Positions 45,700-58,200 of a stretch of 64,000 bases of DNA are shown piece after piece. A model generated the notes under the pieces. The model was not told the origin of the DNA, did not search any database, and saw only the letters and a program-made list of their open reading frames with translations. The position numbers and the translations under genes were made by a program. Source of the stretch: Desmodesmus armatus (Eukaryota; Chlorophyta; Chlorophyceae; Sphaeropleales; Scenedesmaceae); the NCBI GenBank assembly GCA_007449985.2, contig VIIQ02000644.1, forward strand, positions 310,001-374,000, given 5' to 3'. How positions within the stretch are numbered: position 1 is the first letter of the stretch; every line of letters starts with the position of its first letter.

Positions 45700-46600
45700 G
45701 GCAGCATGTGTGCACATCTTGCTGCTTGTTGAATGCGGGGCTGCCGCTGCTGCCCAACGAATGTGCACTGACTGGTGGTGGGGGCAGGTAGTGAAAGTGA
45801 TTGCCCCCTACGTAAGGTAGGCAGACGCTATTCTAGAGAGGGTGGTCGATTTGTGACAATGGAAGATCTGCCACTCTAGAGGGAAGGGGTGCTTGGTGCA
45901 TGTAGTCGGGTTTCTGTGCTCACTGTTGGTTTGTTGCATTGTACTGCATGCTGCGCAGCATCAATCTTCGCAGCTGTGCGACACTGCAGAAGATTCAGGT
46001 GATGTTGTCATAGTTGAACAGAGACTCGATCTGACGGTTGCTGGGGGAAGGGTGTTACAAGTGGATTATTCACCGGTAGTGTTAGACGTGATCTGCTCCT
46101 CCTCTATGCCTCAGCTTGTTGCCAACGGCGGGCCGCTTTGCAGGGGGTCGTGTGAAAGGCACATCCTGTGGCACTGGCTGCTATTCAATCACTGATCAAC
46201 CGGGTTTGGCGCCTTTATCTGTTCTGTCTGGTTGGTGTCTGGATTGCATCGTTGTGTGTGTGCACCGACACTGGAAGGCAGGAGCAGCCTGGATGCGTTG
46301 CTTGTGGTGGTTTTGGCAGCATGTGCGCACATCTTGCTTGCTTGTTGAATGCGCGGCTGCGGCTGCTGCCCAACACATGTGCACTGACTGGGGGTGGGGG
46401 CAGAGGGGAAGGGTGACGGCTTGCAGTTAGTCCACTGGAATTGGCAAGTGGTGCATATAGTCTGGCTTCTATGCTCATTGTCTGTTTGTTGCGTGAACAA
46501 GATGCTGCGCAGCATCAATCTGCGCAGCTGTGGGGCACTGCAGAAGATTCAGGTGATGTTGTCATAGTTGAACAGAGACTCAATCTGACGGTAGTTGTGG
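45700..46600. repeat. Long imperfect direct repeat (offset about 550-605 bp)
   Basis: Landmarks at 45707-45790 (TTTGGCAGCATGTGTGCACA, TTGCTGCTTGTTGAATGCG, GGGGGCAG) recur at 46311-46402. Landmarks at 45950-46035 (GCTGCGCAGCATCAATCT, GCAGAAGATTCAGGTGATGT, TGTCATAGTTGAACAGAGAC) recur at 46502-46585. The offset change implies an indel of about 60 bases between copies. GGCACATCCTGTGGC with flanks appears at 46158-46172 and again at 47326-47340. Confidence 0.8.
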
Positions 46601-47374
46601 GGAGGTTTTCACACGCGTCGATGCTTTCACTGGTCGGTACCGGGGTAGTTCCTGGGGCATGATTGCTCCTGCTTTTGCTTTTGCTGCCTGTGGCAGCTGT
46701 ACTGGAGTGCAACAGCCTGGGGTTCAGGTGACAGGGCAAGAGGAAATCAGCGATGTGCTGAAGGCTGTGTTGTGTTTGACATAGAGTTGCATTTGACATA
46801 GAAGTTCATCAGGCATTGTGCAAAAGGCACGGTATGCGTGTGAGCACAGCTTGAGGGTTTCACCCCAGCATTTTGGTTCTGAGTGCATGAGCCATCAGGG
46901 ATAGCTCCACCTGCGCTCAATTGACATGTCTCGCTGCAACCTGGAAACCGCAGTTGTCTGCAAGGGCCATCCTGAGCATGATGCCAGATGTGTGCAGCAC
47001 ATGCTGGCAGCCACTTTCTGCATCATATGCAACGCCCTGGCATGGCCCTGGCAAGGCTTGCTACTCACCACCCTCAGTCGGACTGTGGTGCCTGCAGCCT
47101 GCGTGTGCCCTCCACATACTGATCACTGGGGTTGCATTTGTGTATCTGCTTGTAATCATAGCAGAGTGCCCTACGTGTGCAGCCAGTCAAAAGGCCGGCT
47201 GCTGTGTCGTACACTATTGTGGATTGGGGGATGGGCATGCTTTCTTGCAATTGGGGTATCATACTAGTGCCTCAGCTGCATGCTGTTCTCAACAGCGGCC
47301 ACCTTGCAAGGGGGTTCATGTGAAAGGCACATCCTGTGGCTGTAGGTTTTTAGCAATGCTAGTTGTATTCACAG

Positions 47375-47512
47375 CGTCGGTGGCAGCACCCGCCGCCAGA
47401 ACATGTGGCCGAGCCTGCTGGTGCCATTGCCTCTGAAGAAGAGGAGATCATTGAAGCAGCTCAAGCTGGTGCAGCAGATATGTTTCCGGATGAGTTGTTG
47501 GATGACCTCTGA
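47375..47512 (+). CDS. Orphan terminal exon, Glu/Asp-rich C-terminus
   Basis: After an acceptor-like GTATTCACAG an open frame of 45 codons ends in TGA at 47510-47512. It reads RRWQHPPPEHVAEPAGAIAS, EEEEIIEAAQAGAADMFPDE and LLDDL. The smooth acidic helix and terminal DELLDDL look like genuine protein, unlike the surrounding frames. The upstream exons were not found, so it may belong to a real gene with short exons or be a relic. No family is recognised. Confidence 0.45.
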   Translation, partial: RRWQHPPPEHVAEPAGAIASEEEEIIEAAQAGAADMFPDELLDDL

Positions 47513-49635
47513 GGCGCATTCTGGTGTTGTTGTTTTTCTCTCATGCGAGTCCTTTGAGGAGTGCTTATGCCCTATGAGCCTTGTTTGGCTCCTGAAAGGG
47601 CGATCAGGCGAGGCCCTGATCCAGTAAAGTAGTAGTAGTACTAGTAGTAGTATTGTCTGTGTTATCACATCAGTAGTGTCTGAATTGCGGTATTGTGTGT
47701 GCACTGACACCGTCAGGCAGGAGCAGCCTGGAAGGTAGGAGCAGACAACACTGGCGGATAGTCCTTTGGGATGCATCACTCTTTCTGGTGTATGCCACAG
47801 CCCAACAGGGCCAGTTGCTGCTGAGTTGGCAGGTGTGTTTGACTTGCAAGCACTTGACAGATGGCCCATCTGGGTGCCACCATTGCTGCGGGGTGACAAT
47901 AAGTCTGCCAAGAGGGTTGAGCCTGCTTTATGATGAGCTCTATGTAGCGTAGTGCCACACTGCATCTCTAGTGGAGACAACAGGTAGCCTGAGGATGGGT
48001 GATGGTTAAAGGCAAAAGGGTGCTCTGGACCTCATCTATAGCTGCTCCAGCATGGAGCATGCATGGGCTTTCGCTCTGCAGAAGTCTGGTGTCTTTGGAG
48101 ACAGACTGCACCTTGTAAGGGTTTAGGGTTAGAGTTGAGGTAGGGTTGAAGGTAAATCCCTGAACCCTGGTATTGGCGTAGCCTGTGTTGTAGATTGTGC
48201 ACGCCGCCGGCTGATCCAGGCATGTGCAGCATCTAAGCAGCAGCTGCACCAGTGCCTGATCAGGCTGTGCAATGAGGATATAGCCATGCTCAGGGGGGGG
48301 GGGGGTCCTTTCATAAGGGGAGTGGGTAAGGGTTCAGCGTGTATGCCACGTCACAACCTGCACACCGGGGGGACGCGGTGGTGCCCTCACTCTTCCCGTC
48401 TGAGCAGCAGGTGCGGGCCGGTAGCATAGTGGTACTGATTGTAATATGGTATTGCACGCGGGACCCTCAGGCAAAATCTGATTGGTTTGCGACGCTGCAT
48501 GGGCTGGCTGTCAAGACTCGGGGCATGCTTCACATTGTACCCTACTACTGTACTTTATTATCTGATATTATCTGATATATCAGTATATATTATGTATGTA
48601 TCTTATATATCTGTTAGCCCCCCATTTGAAACCAGCCTTGTTGTTTGGTGGCTCTGGCTGATGCATCATGCTGGGCACAGCATAAGCTTGGCTGCAGACA
48701 CCATTTGGTGATGGCTAGGCTAGTGACGAGGATGTCACCAATACCTAGTAGCCATCACTAAGTATGTAACACTGAGCGGCTGCCGCCAACCACAAACACC
48801 ACAGGGAGGAGCCCCCTACAGCTGCAGGTGTGCAGCTACATGTGCGCAACACTACTGTACAACAAACCTGCACAGAGCCTAGAATACAATTAACATACCG
48901 CTTGAGGCAAGCATACTGTAGCCCAAAGCTCTCCACTCCACCCCCAGCACGATGCTTCAAGCTTCACTTGCCCCCCTACCCCCCCTGCAGGGGTGGGCAG
49001 CTGCCTACCCCCACCATTTTTATGCATCAGGCGGTGCCCTTGCTTTGCAATCGTCACTGCTCCGTCAAGCAGATAGCTGACCATAATATACGCAACAAAC
49101 ACAACAAAAGCATGCTTCACTCTTGGACAGGCACCAAGTCACGCTGTTACGGTCGGAGCCGCGCGGATGCCGCAAGGTTACATCAGCATTGCAGGTTATG
49201 CATACCCGAATCATTATTCATATCGTAGATATCAGTTGAACGTTGTTCTGTGATCACAAGGCAGACAACCACGGCGCTGCAAAGATTTCCCGCTCAACTC
49301 AGTGCAGACAGTGTGAAACTTCCAAGGATGATGTGAAACGATGTTGAATTAGGACTTTTCACGATAGTGAAGAAGAAACAAAGCTGAGGTGAGCTGGGAT
49401 CTTGTGCTTTTGCTACTGCGCATCGGGTGCTGCCTCGGCGTGGTGGGTAGGACGTGAGTGTATCCACCAATGGCGCTGCAATGTGTTTGAGACACATGTA
49501 TCTAGTCTGCCGCTTGTGTTCGAGCCTAGATTCGTCAACACTGGTTGACTCCGTTTGCTGTCTGACCTGTCGGTGGTTGTGCTGTGATATCACTTGCTAT
49601 CCCTGCATTGCAGTACTTGCTGTGAATGTTCCACG

Positions 49636-50847
49636 ATGCACAAAAGCAGCACTACCATGGATTCTACGTCACAGCTTTCACAACCACAGCTGACAGGGGA
49701 ATCCAGCGTGCATCTAACAAGGAGAGCAGCCAGCAATGCATCAGCCACGGAGCTGGCATCTGGTGCTGCCGTGCCCCAGCTGCAGCTCACAGCATCCAGT
49801 GACAGCATACTGCAGACAGTCTCAACTGGAGACATGGTCTTGGATAACAGCTCTGACTCCAGCAGCAGCAGCAGCAGCAGCAGCACTATGACTGCCAACA
49901 CGGTGCACACCGGGCCATCAGCTGACCCTGGGTCAGGTGACAGTCCTACAGGTGTGACATGTGCTGCTGATTGCTTTGCAGCTGAAGTTTTATTTGCAAA
50001 CGAAAGCAGCATCAGCATCAGCAGCCAGTCGAACGCAGGGCGGGACTGCGGCGCTGCTGTTGCAGCATCAGAGGATTTGGCTGCTTCTGTGGAGTGCCAG
50101 GCTGGCATGCGGTCGGCAGCAGCAGCAGCAGCAGCAGCAGTCGCCTCAGAGGCAGCTGTCACAGCACAAAAGAAGAAGTCCAGGAGATTCTTCAGCTGGC
50201 TGAGAGCTAGTACAGCTACAGCCACATTCCAGCTGCTGCCCAGCTTGCTGAAGCTCAACAGCAGCAGCAGCAGCAGGAGCAGCGGCATGAGCAGCGACAT
50301 GAGCAGCAGCAGCAGCAGTGCTGACAATGTCAGCCGTCCAGCTGGCCTCAATACATGCTCTCGCTCCGCCCCTGCAGCTGCTACAGCCGCTGCTGCTGGC
50401 GACCTTCTGTCACAGTACAGCAGCACCAGCAACAGCGCCAACAGCCCAACTGCTGTCGACTCTTTAGCTAGCCAGCAGGGGTCCCACTGCAGCGCTAGTA
50501 GGGCATCAGATGATGGCTCCTTGGTGCAGGCAGCAGGTGCTGCTCCTGCAAGCAGCAGGGCACCCCCTGCTGCATGGCCAGTACCCATACCATCAGCATC
50601 AGCAGCAGCAGCGGCAGCCTGTGATCCGGCATTACCTGCAGCAGCACTACCAGCAGCAGCCAGCGTACCGCCAGCCAAGTCCTTTCCTACCGTGGCAGCA
50701 AGAGGCAGAGGCATGGTGGTTGCTGAGGTGGTGCTGCCTCCTGTTTTGAGCGCACACAAGAGTGTGCACAAGTCCCAGGCGCAGCGGCCTCAGGAGTCGG
50801 CTGGTGGCAGGCTGCTCATTCAGAAGCTGAGGGGCGGCAGGCGCTAG
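49636..50847 (+). CDS. Low-complexity Ser/Ala-rich protein
   Basis: A single open frame of 404 codons from an ATG at 49636 (MHKSSTTMDSTSQ...). The opposite strand is also open across almost all of it (49590-50771), because CAG/AGC repeats read as Leu runs there. The plus frame was preferred: it gives Ser/Ala-rich disordered protein like its plus-strand neighbours, and the alternative would be implausible poly-Leu. A possible acceptor (CCCTGCATTGCAG) at 49612 suggests an upstream exon. One ordered-looking segment, QKKKSRRFFSWLRASTATAT followed by FQLLPSLLKL (about 177-207), is a basic amphipathic helix. The end, LLIQKLRGGRR, is basic. It lacks the ALPFL block of the two genes upstream. TGTAA at 51728-51732 could be its signal. 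Function unknown. Confidence 0.55.
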   Translation: MHKSSTTMDSTSQLSQPQLTGESSVHLTRRAASNASATELASGAAVPQLQLTASSDSILQTVSTGDMVLDNSSDSSSSSSSSSTMTANTVHTGPSADPGSGDSPTGVTCAADCFAAEVLFANESSISISSQSNAGRDCGAAVAASEDLAASVECQAGMRSAAAAAAAAVASEAAVTAQKKKSRRFFSWLRASTATATFQLLPSLLKLNSSSSSRSSGMSSDMSSSSSSADNVSRPAGLNTCSRSAPAAATAAAAGDLLSQYSSTSNSANSPTAVDSLASQQGSHCSASRASDDGSLVQAAGAAPASSRAPPAAWPVPIPSASAAAAAACDPALPAAALPAAASVPPAKSFPTVAARGRGMVVAEVVLPPVLSAHKSVHKSQAQRPQESAGGRLLIQKLRGGRR

Positions 50848-52277
50848 ATAAGTAAAACTTCCTTTTTGTTCCTGTGATGGAGGCCGGTGGAGAAGGCACT
50901 CTCGACTGTGCCGTTGGCAGGCGTTTCTTTGTGCAACGCTTATGACTGACATCAGTATAGCCTGCTGTTGTTTTGGAGGATGCCGCCAACTCGGCAGTCG
51001 TACAGCATTTTTTGTTACATGGCTGTACTGCATATAAAACAGTACAGGAGCATCCAGGGTCTGTTAGCTGTTCTGATTGGATTTTGTTTGCAGCTCCGCA
51101 AGGCTGTTGTGGCAGTTGATTGTCTTTGATGTATGTGCTAGCCCTACGAGTGACAATTCCCACGATAAGTCATCACATGCTATGACACCCACATAGAGCC
51201 CGTTTCACAGCCTCTATGCTTTTGCTGCCTGTCAGCACAGATTACTGTGCTGTTTTTTTACCTCACTTGATGGGTCTGGCACACTCTGTTTGTGAGCATC
51301 ACTGAGTTGTTGGGGACCGATCGTACATCGTTCTTGCTTCATTTGTTGGTATTGTCAATGAAGATTACGTCTGTGGCACAGCAGACAGACACACACTCAC
51401 TGTTTTCAGAGAGTCACAATATCGTAGTGGAACATACCTTTGTTTCAATACTGACTGCGACCAGGATGCCCGTGCAGAGGCTCACTGTCATAGCCAGTGT
51501 ATGGCTGGTGGAGCAACAGCAGTGGTGCTGTTGGTGAGGTGTTCTGCTGCTCTGATCAGAGCAGCAGTAGCACCTCTCTGGTCGACACATTGATGGTGCC
51601 CCACTGCCAATGGCAGCGCTGTACTACATTATTGGATAGTATCCAGGTGTGACTGGCCAGTCAGGGGTGTGTGTGCCGATGATGGAAGAGCCTGGCCACA
51701 CTGTTGCCTACAGCAACTCACAAAGACTGTAACCAATGCAATACATCACTGAACCGCCATCATGTACCCCAACTGCTAGCCTGCACCCTTGCCGCACCAG
51801 CATGGTACAACCCCAACGCACTGGAGCAGCAGTGACTGCCTTTCACGCTTACAAGGGTACAAAAGCAACAGAAGCGGGAATGACTTCTCAGGTAGCCTTG
51901 ACAGAACCCCACACGCCAACAGTGCCAGTGGTTGCAAAGCAGCAGACCCCAGCAAGTAAGCCACACACACGCACCCACACTAAACTGTGCCCGCAAACAG
52001 GGCATGATTCAACCCGACAGCATACAAAAGACCTCCACATCAAACGCTGGGGAAACTGCTTGCTGCTCGCTGCAAGCTGGCCATGCGGTTGAGCCGCCTT
52101 GCACTGCAGGGCCTCGAGGGCCTGAGGGCCTCGACCTCCACCCCTCCCGGCCCCTGCAGCCGCAGCACCCCACTGCTTACCCGGCTGCAGCATCTTCAGC
52201 AGCTGGCCCGCACCGTCAGCTACCCGCAGGCAGCTCTGACCGATGCAAATAGGGAACGGTTCGTCCTGAAAGCATCT
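50848..52277. other. Convergent 3' region between the Ser-rich gene and NUP188
   Basis: No gene is supported. The right part (52040-52262) is a duplicate of the 3' part of the NUP188 terminal exon. TGTAA on the minus strand at 51853-51849 is a candidate NUP188 polyadenylation signal. Confidence 0.5.
52040..52262 (-). repeat. Extra copy of the NUP188 terminal exon 3' part
   Basis: ATCAAACGCTGGGGAAACTG to CAGCTACCCGCAGGCAG (52040-52237) parallels ATCAGACGCTGGGGATTGAG to CAGCTACCCGTAGGCAG (52293-52479), offset about 245 bp. The minus frame again reads CLRVADGAGQLLKMLQPGKQ WGAAA. The copy lies downstream of the stop codon. Confidence 0.85.
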
Positions 52278-55200
52278 TCAATACACCTCCACATCAGACG
52301 CTGGGGATTGAGCTCGCTGCTCGCTGCAAGCTGGCCATACGGTTGAGCCGCCTTGCAGCCTCGACCTCAACACCCCCCGGTGCCCCAGTCCTGCGGCCCC
52401 TGCAGCCGCCGCACCCCACTGCTTACCCGGCTGCAGCATCTTCAGCAGCTGGCCTGCACCGTCAGCTACCCGTAGGCAGGTCTGGCCGATGCGCTGCCGC
52501 CTGGGGCTGAGTGCTGGGACAGGAGCTGTCTCAGTGCCCAACAGACCCTCACCGACAGCAAGTGCCTGGTCCTGTAGTGGAAACGCACAGCACACACGGC
52601 ACACACGAAAGCAGGGTGTGAGCGCAGAGCAGGGGTACAACCATGCAAACAAGCAAGTCAGTATAGCACACAACTTTGAAGAATGCTGACTGATGAAGTG
52701 GGCCTGTCACAACTCTGCCTAACTTCCCAAACTGCTGGTTGCCACACCAATCGTAGCTCAATCAACTGCTACTCGTTCAACAACACGCATGGCCATGGAA
52801 ACCCCGTACAGTCTGCCACCACACACATATCATTGCGGTTTGGGCATGTCAGCTGCACACCGTGCAGAATATCAGCCACGCCCACAGCCCCCACTCGTGT
52901 CACCCCCCCCCCCCCCCCACACACACACACTCACCAGCAAAGCCACCAGTGCTCTCACAGACGGCCACATGGACCCCAGGCCACGCCCAGATTTCACCTC
53001 CTCTTCATCAATAGCAGGCGCTGTCCTGACCAAAAGCTCCACTGCATGCTCACACACAGTGTACACCGCCTCTCCCAGCCGCGCACAGTACTCCGAGCAC
53101 CCCACTGCGCCAGCAGCCGAGGCCGGCGGGGTCCCTGGTTCGCTTCCTGCTGGTATCAAAGCCAGCGCGTTGGGAGCAGCGGTGCTGGCGGCAGCAGCAG
53201 CAGCAGCTGCGGCGAGCTGGGGGGAGTTGGCGCCGCCGGCCACGCAGACCTTGAACCAGCCGTCGAGCGCTGGGAGGCCTGAGGGCTGGGCGGACAGGCG
53301 GCGCTCGTAGGTGGTCAGGGCACTACAGTCAACCTGGAAAGACCTGCGCGTGCACGGGGTGCAGTACAGGTCAGCACATGTGTTGAAAAAACACAGCTCA
53401 GGACAGCTTGTGTGACAGAATCACAGAAGACCCATGCAGTTTCTATGGTGCAGCTGCTGTGCAGCTTGGACGAACCCCTACAGCCCTCCTCCCACAGCAT
53501 GGTCAACAGCAAAACGGCACTGTCCTGTGAAAACGCACATGTCAGTGTGCAGATATGCAGGTCTGCCAACAAAGAAAGACACCCCTAAGGGAGTGCACGG
53601 CATGCACAGCCCGACTTGAGCAGTAGCAGTTTGAACGCAATCCTGCTTACAGGGCGTGTGCTAGCCTCCCTAGCTGCACACAGGAGCTCAACTCATGATA
53701 CGCAAGATGCACGACACATCTCCTCACCTTTCCAGCGAAGGTGCTGCCACAAACTCCACCAAGCTGGCCGCTGCAGACCTGAACCCCGCCAGCGACCCCG
53801 GCCGCTGAAGTTCCCAGTCTCCCACGCTGTTCACCATGAACTTCAGCAGCTGCATCGCCCGTTCCGCCTCCAGGATATTCGACAGCGTGAGCAGCAAAGG
53901 CGCATTGTCCGACCCCCTGCCTGCCCCTGGCTGCGATCCCTCAGGAGTGAGCCCTGTCATGGTTAGAACCAGCGCCCTGCTGGTAGTGTCATGGTCCGAG
54001 TCTGAGGTAGCGGGGCCCTTGCTGCTGCTGCTGCTGTGGACGGCGTGCCAGCTGCTGCTGTGCAGTGTGACGGCCAGGTGCAACCGTGGCTCCGCTGCCA
54101 CAAGGAAACCCATCGCCATGCCTCCCACATGCACCGCCCTGCCTAGCTGTCGTAGTACAGACACCCACAGCGACAGCAGCAGGCACCACTGCTGATGCCT
54201 CGGCGACCATATCACCACGTCGCTGCCGCTGCTGCCGCTGCCGCTGCTGCTGCCCGCCGAAGGGTTCATGTAGGCTCCCACGGTACTGACCATATCCTCA
54301 CTCTGCGGCGGGAAGTCTGCAGTCGCTGCTGATGCTGACACGGCTGCTAGGCTGCTGGCCCCGTGTGGGCTGAGGGTCTCAGGCCCCACGTATCCAAGGG
54401 CTGCGGCACCTAAGAGCCCCCGTTGGTCAGGTGCGTGCAGCAGCTCCCGGCAGAATGCCACCAGCACTGGTAGCACCCCTTGCTGCCAGAGCAGCAATGC
54501 ACCCTCAGGCACCTCCACAACAGCCTGCAGATCAACAAACACAACAACAACAATCAAGTCCATAGCAATGGCATCAGAAGGTATGTCCTGTGGCGACACG
54601 TATCACCTGCACTGGCATCTATGCGTTATCTGTGGCGTCTCACACACCACATACCCGTCTTGAGCCATGGCAGTACATCACTTTGTCACTGTAACAGTAA
54701 AAGTGATCGTATCAGTAGCTGTGGCTGCCTCACCTGCAGGAGCTCCAGGACCGAGATGTCAGTCACACCCACAGCCGCCGCCACTGCTGCTGCCGCACTG
54801 CTGCCACCGTAGCCGCCAGCAGCACCAACACCAGCACCACCTGGCGCTGCAGTTGGCAGAGGCCCCAAGCTGTTGGCTCGGGCAGCTACAGCCATGACCA
54901 TAACCACCAGGTCAAGGTACTGAGAGACAGGCTGTAGCCACAGGGCCGGCGACAGCTGATGCCGCAGGATCTCGATCAGTAGCTGCACCAGCACAGCAAC
55001 ATATGCCTGCCTCGCCTGCACTTCGGCAGCGGAGCCCACCCCTGCAGGCGGCAGCGCCTCGCCGCTGCCTGCAGCAGCGGCAGCGGCGGCCGCGCCCTGC
55101 TGTTGACTAACCGCTGTAGCGCAGGCCTTGCACAGCGCAGGCAGCAGCTCTGCCAGAGCCCCCTCGAGCTCTAGGAGCTCTGCTGGTGATGCTGCTGCCA

Positions 55201-58200
55201 CTGCTGCCGCATCAGCCGCCGCCGCGGCGGCGGCACGGCTGGCAGCAGTCGGGGATGCTCCTCTACCACCCGCTGCCGGCTCGGCTGCTGCCGCTGCTGC
55301 AGCGCGCCCCGCTGCCAGCTGCTGTGCGGGCAGCGCTTGCAGCATCAGCAGCAGGCTGGTGCCGAGGCACTCCACGGCTTCAACATGCTCCTCGAGGACA
55401 GCTGCTGCGGCGGCGCCTGATGCCGCGGCGGCAGACGCTGCTGCTGCAAGCGACAGGCTGTCACCTCCTGCACCCCTCAGCCACCTGCAGCAGGGCAGCA
55501 TCAGACGCATAGGTAACCGAGTCTGGCCGCTTGCACGGCAGCGGACACTTGAAGGCACCCAAAGCTGGCCAACTGCAGCCCACCAAAGCCAAAAATGCAC
55601 ACAAGCTATGTGAGGTGCAGCCTCCATGCCTGACCATCTTGAGCTTATGCACATGCCGTCACAGCAAAACTTTTATACCGTCACACTTTTACAACCTCAC
55701 AGCAGCTCACAACTGCAAGGACCTCACAACACAGCTAATTTTGCATCCCGTGCAGGGCACACCTGCACAACCCCACCCCCAACCCTTTGTGTGTGTACCT
55801 GCTGAGTATGCTGGCATTCCTGGCACACGCCTTGACAGCCGCCAGCATCGCCGCACTGCTGCTGCTGTCGCCGCCCCTCGCTCCAGCTGCACTGACCCCG
55901 CCCGCCTGCTTCTGCTGCTCATGGAAGCTGCTGCTCTGGTGGTTGAGGGCACGAGCCATCAGCACTGGACGGCCCTTACTGCTGGAGCTGCGTGAGAAGC
56001 CAGCCGAGCCTGCAAAAGCGCAAGGAGGAGGCATTCGGTTTCCAGGATCTGACAAGACACCAGCCCAACCTAGGAAGGGACAGAACCAGCACAGGGCGAG
56101 GGCCAGACATGCAAAGCCGACCCTGACAGATAACAAACAGCTAGGAAGGGGCACAACCAGTGCAAGAGGTGGGCTTCACATGCACAACCGATCCTGACAG
56201 CTAACAGGCAGCTGTAGCCAGCGCACCTGCCAGGGCGTTGGCGGCCTTCCAGACACGCACACACTGCAGCAGGGCCCTAGAGGTGGTGAGCAGGGCCGAG
56301 CTGCTGGCGTGTGAGACAAAGTGCAGGCCCCAACCAGCTGACAGCAGGGGAGCTGCCTGGCTGGTGGAAAGAGCGACCGCCTCGTTCAAACTCTTGTCCA
56401 CGGCCTGCGATAAAAATAACATCACAAGGCAGGACATGACACCAACAATGCATGGGCCTGATGTCAGCCCAATCACCACCCTTAGCTGCACTTGCAACCT
56501 GCAAGACCTGAGCAGCCCAAGTGGAGCACTCCCCACGAAATATGCCTCCATGTTCATGCTGTGTGGCTAAATTCCAGGTGCAAGCAAAGGCACCCTTCCG
56601 CCCACATTGCAATGGTGCCTGCTGGCATCCCTGGCTTTCAAGGCTGACTTGTCACAGGAGGGAGACGTTGTTGCAGAAAAGCAGTACTTTAACTACTGGG
56701 CGGCACTCTAGTGAGCACAGTAAGCAAGCTAAGCAAAGTGCGCAAGGTAGAGTAACAATCCCATTGCCGGCCAGCCCACCTGCAGCGCCAATTTGACTAG
56801 GGCTTCACTCACACCAGCCTGCAGCAGCTGCTGCCGCGACTTTGGCTGCTGTGCCAGCCCCATCATAAGGGCTGCAGCAGCCTGCAGCAGCACCAGGCGG
56901 CCGTGACCCACACTGACTGATATGCTGACGTCATCCAGTGAGGTGCACAGTGAGGCCAGGGCCTCACTCTGTGAGAGGAGTGAGATGCCGAGGGCAGAGA
57001 GGATGCGGTCTGAGGAGAAGAGGAACGACCTGCAGCAGCAGCAGCAGCAGCAGCAGCAGAAATCAACATCAGCATCATGAGACTGGATGAAGTTGGGGCG
57101 TGAAGTGATTTTGAGAATGCAGTATCTGCAATGCAGTAGCTGCCTTGACAATGCTGCTTCCTTCTTGCTCCCGCCTGTTTCACGTTACGTGTGGAGCCCA
57201 GCCCATGATCAACATGCTTGCAGAACAGCAGCAAAGCAACCATCACCATGTTGCAAATCACACCAACGCAACCAACCTGAAAGCTGTGTAACAGAGCAAA
57301 CGCATGTGGTTGATGACCTGACGCCTTACCCCGACCATGACTGCGGGGTTCTTCATGAACTGATCAGTCTGCCATGCAAAACCCCTTGCCTGCCAGTGCA
57401 GATCTCCACAAACACACACAATACTCACGTGCCATACTCTGTCTCGCCGGGTCCCCAGCTGCTGTTGGTAACAGCAGCGTAGCTGAGCAGCACCTCCCCT
57501 AGCGGCCGCCGCAGCAGCCGGTCCATCAGCACACGCGCACCACCTGCATACATGCACACATGCATTGTCGGAGTAACATCAGTGTTGGCGTCAATGCCAC
57601 TAGGCGCATGTGCTAGATCTGTCGACTCACAAACACATACACCATGGAAGTCAGCTTCAAGAAGCGACATGAGGGGAGGTTGAAAATAGCAGCAGTATTC
57701 CTCAGCCCGACACTCAGTACCTGTAGGACAGCTGGACGCCGCACACATGCTACGTGTGTTGTAACCGCAGCCATGTCCATGACTACGATGACAACACACG
57801 CAGCATGTGTGCGGCTTCCAGCTGTTCTACAGCTACGAGCGTGACATGTGGGTACTGCTGAAACGCAGGATAGAAATGCGCCATGTCTCACACTCAGACG
57901 ATAACTGACCGACGGACGCACCCACACAGAGGGAGAGTTATGGACAGCAAGTCATTCAAAAAGCGCCCCACCTGCATCCCTGCGATCCGGCTCAACGTCC
58001 ATGCCGTCCCGATCACCAAGCTTTGCAGCAGCTGGCGAGTGATCCCAACCGGCCCGTCCTTGCTGCATCGTGACATCGGCCAGCAGCTGCGGCGCCACTT
58101 CAATGTCTTGCTGGGTGAACTGCCCCGCTGCCGCTGCCTGCAGCAGCGGCTGAACTTCACTGCGAAAAAGCGCCCCGACTCGGATAGCATCGGACTTGAG

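Larger units (their letters stand above)
44475..49635. other. Repeat-containing intergenic region with scattered coding fragments
   Basis: 5.1 kb in which no complete gene could be built. TGTAA motifs at 44820-44824 and about 45102 may serve the upstream gene. A possible exon at 44711-44808 (GLLPVQHADSEALRLSIEH, then DDLRRLPC, between GCATTGCAG and GTAGGA) and the exon at 47375-47512 suggest a diverged or incompletely recognised plus-strand gene. Telomere-like AGGGTTTAGGGTTAGAG occurs at 48117-48135, an AGT trinucleotide run at 47628-47655, and an AT-rich stretch at 48555-48612. Confidence 0.45.

Noticed and set aside
48410..48490. tRNA-like head with an exact pol III A box (TAGCATAGTGG)
   Set aside because: No acceptable B box or T arm follows and the acceptor stem does not pair; probably a tRNA-derived repeat fragment or chance.
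49590..50771. 393-codon open frame on the minus strand
   Set aside because: It is the antisense of CAG/AGC repeats and gives long Leu runs. The plus frame is compositionally like the neighbouring proteins.
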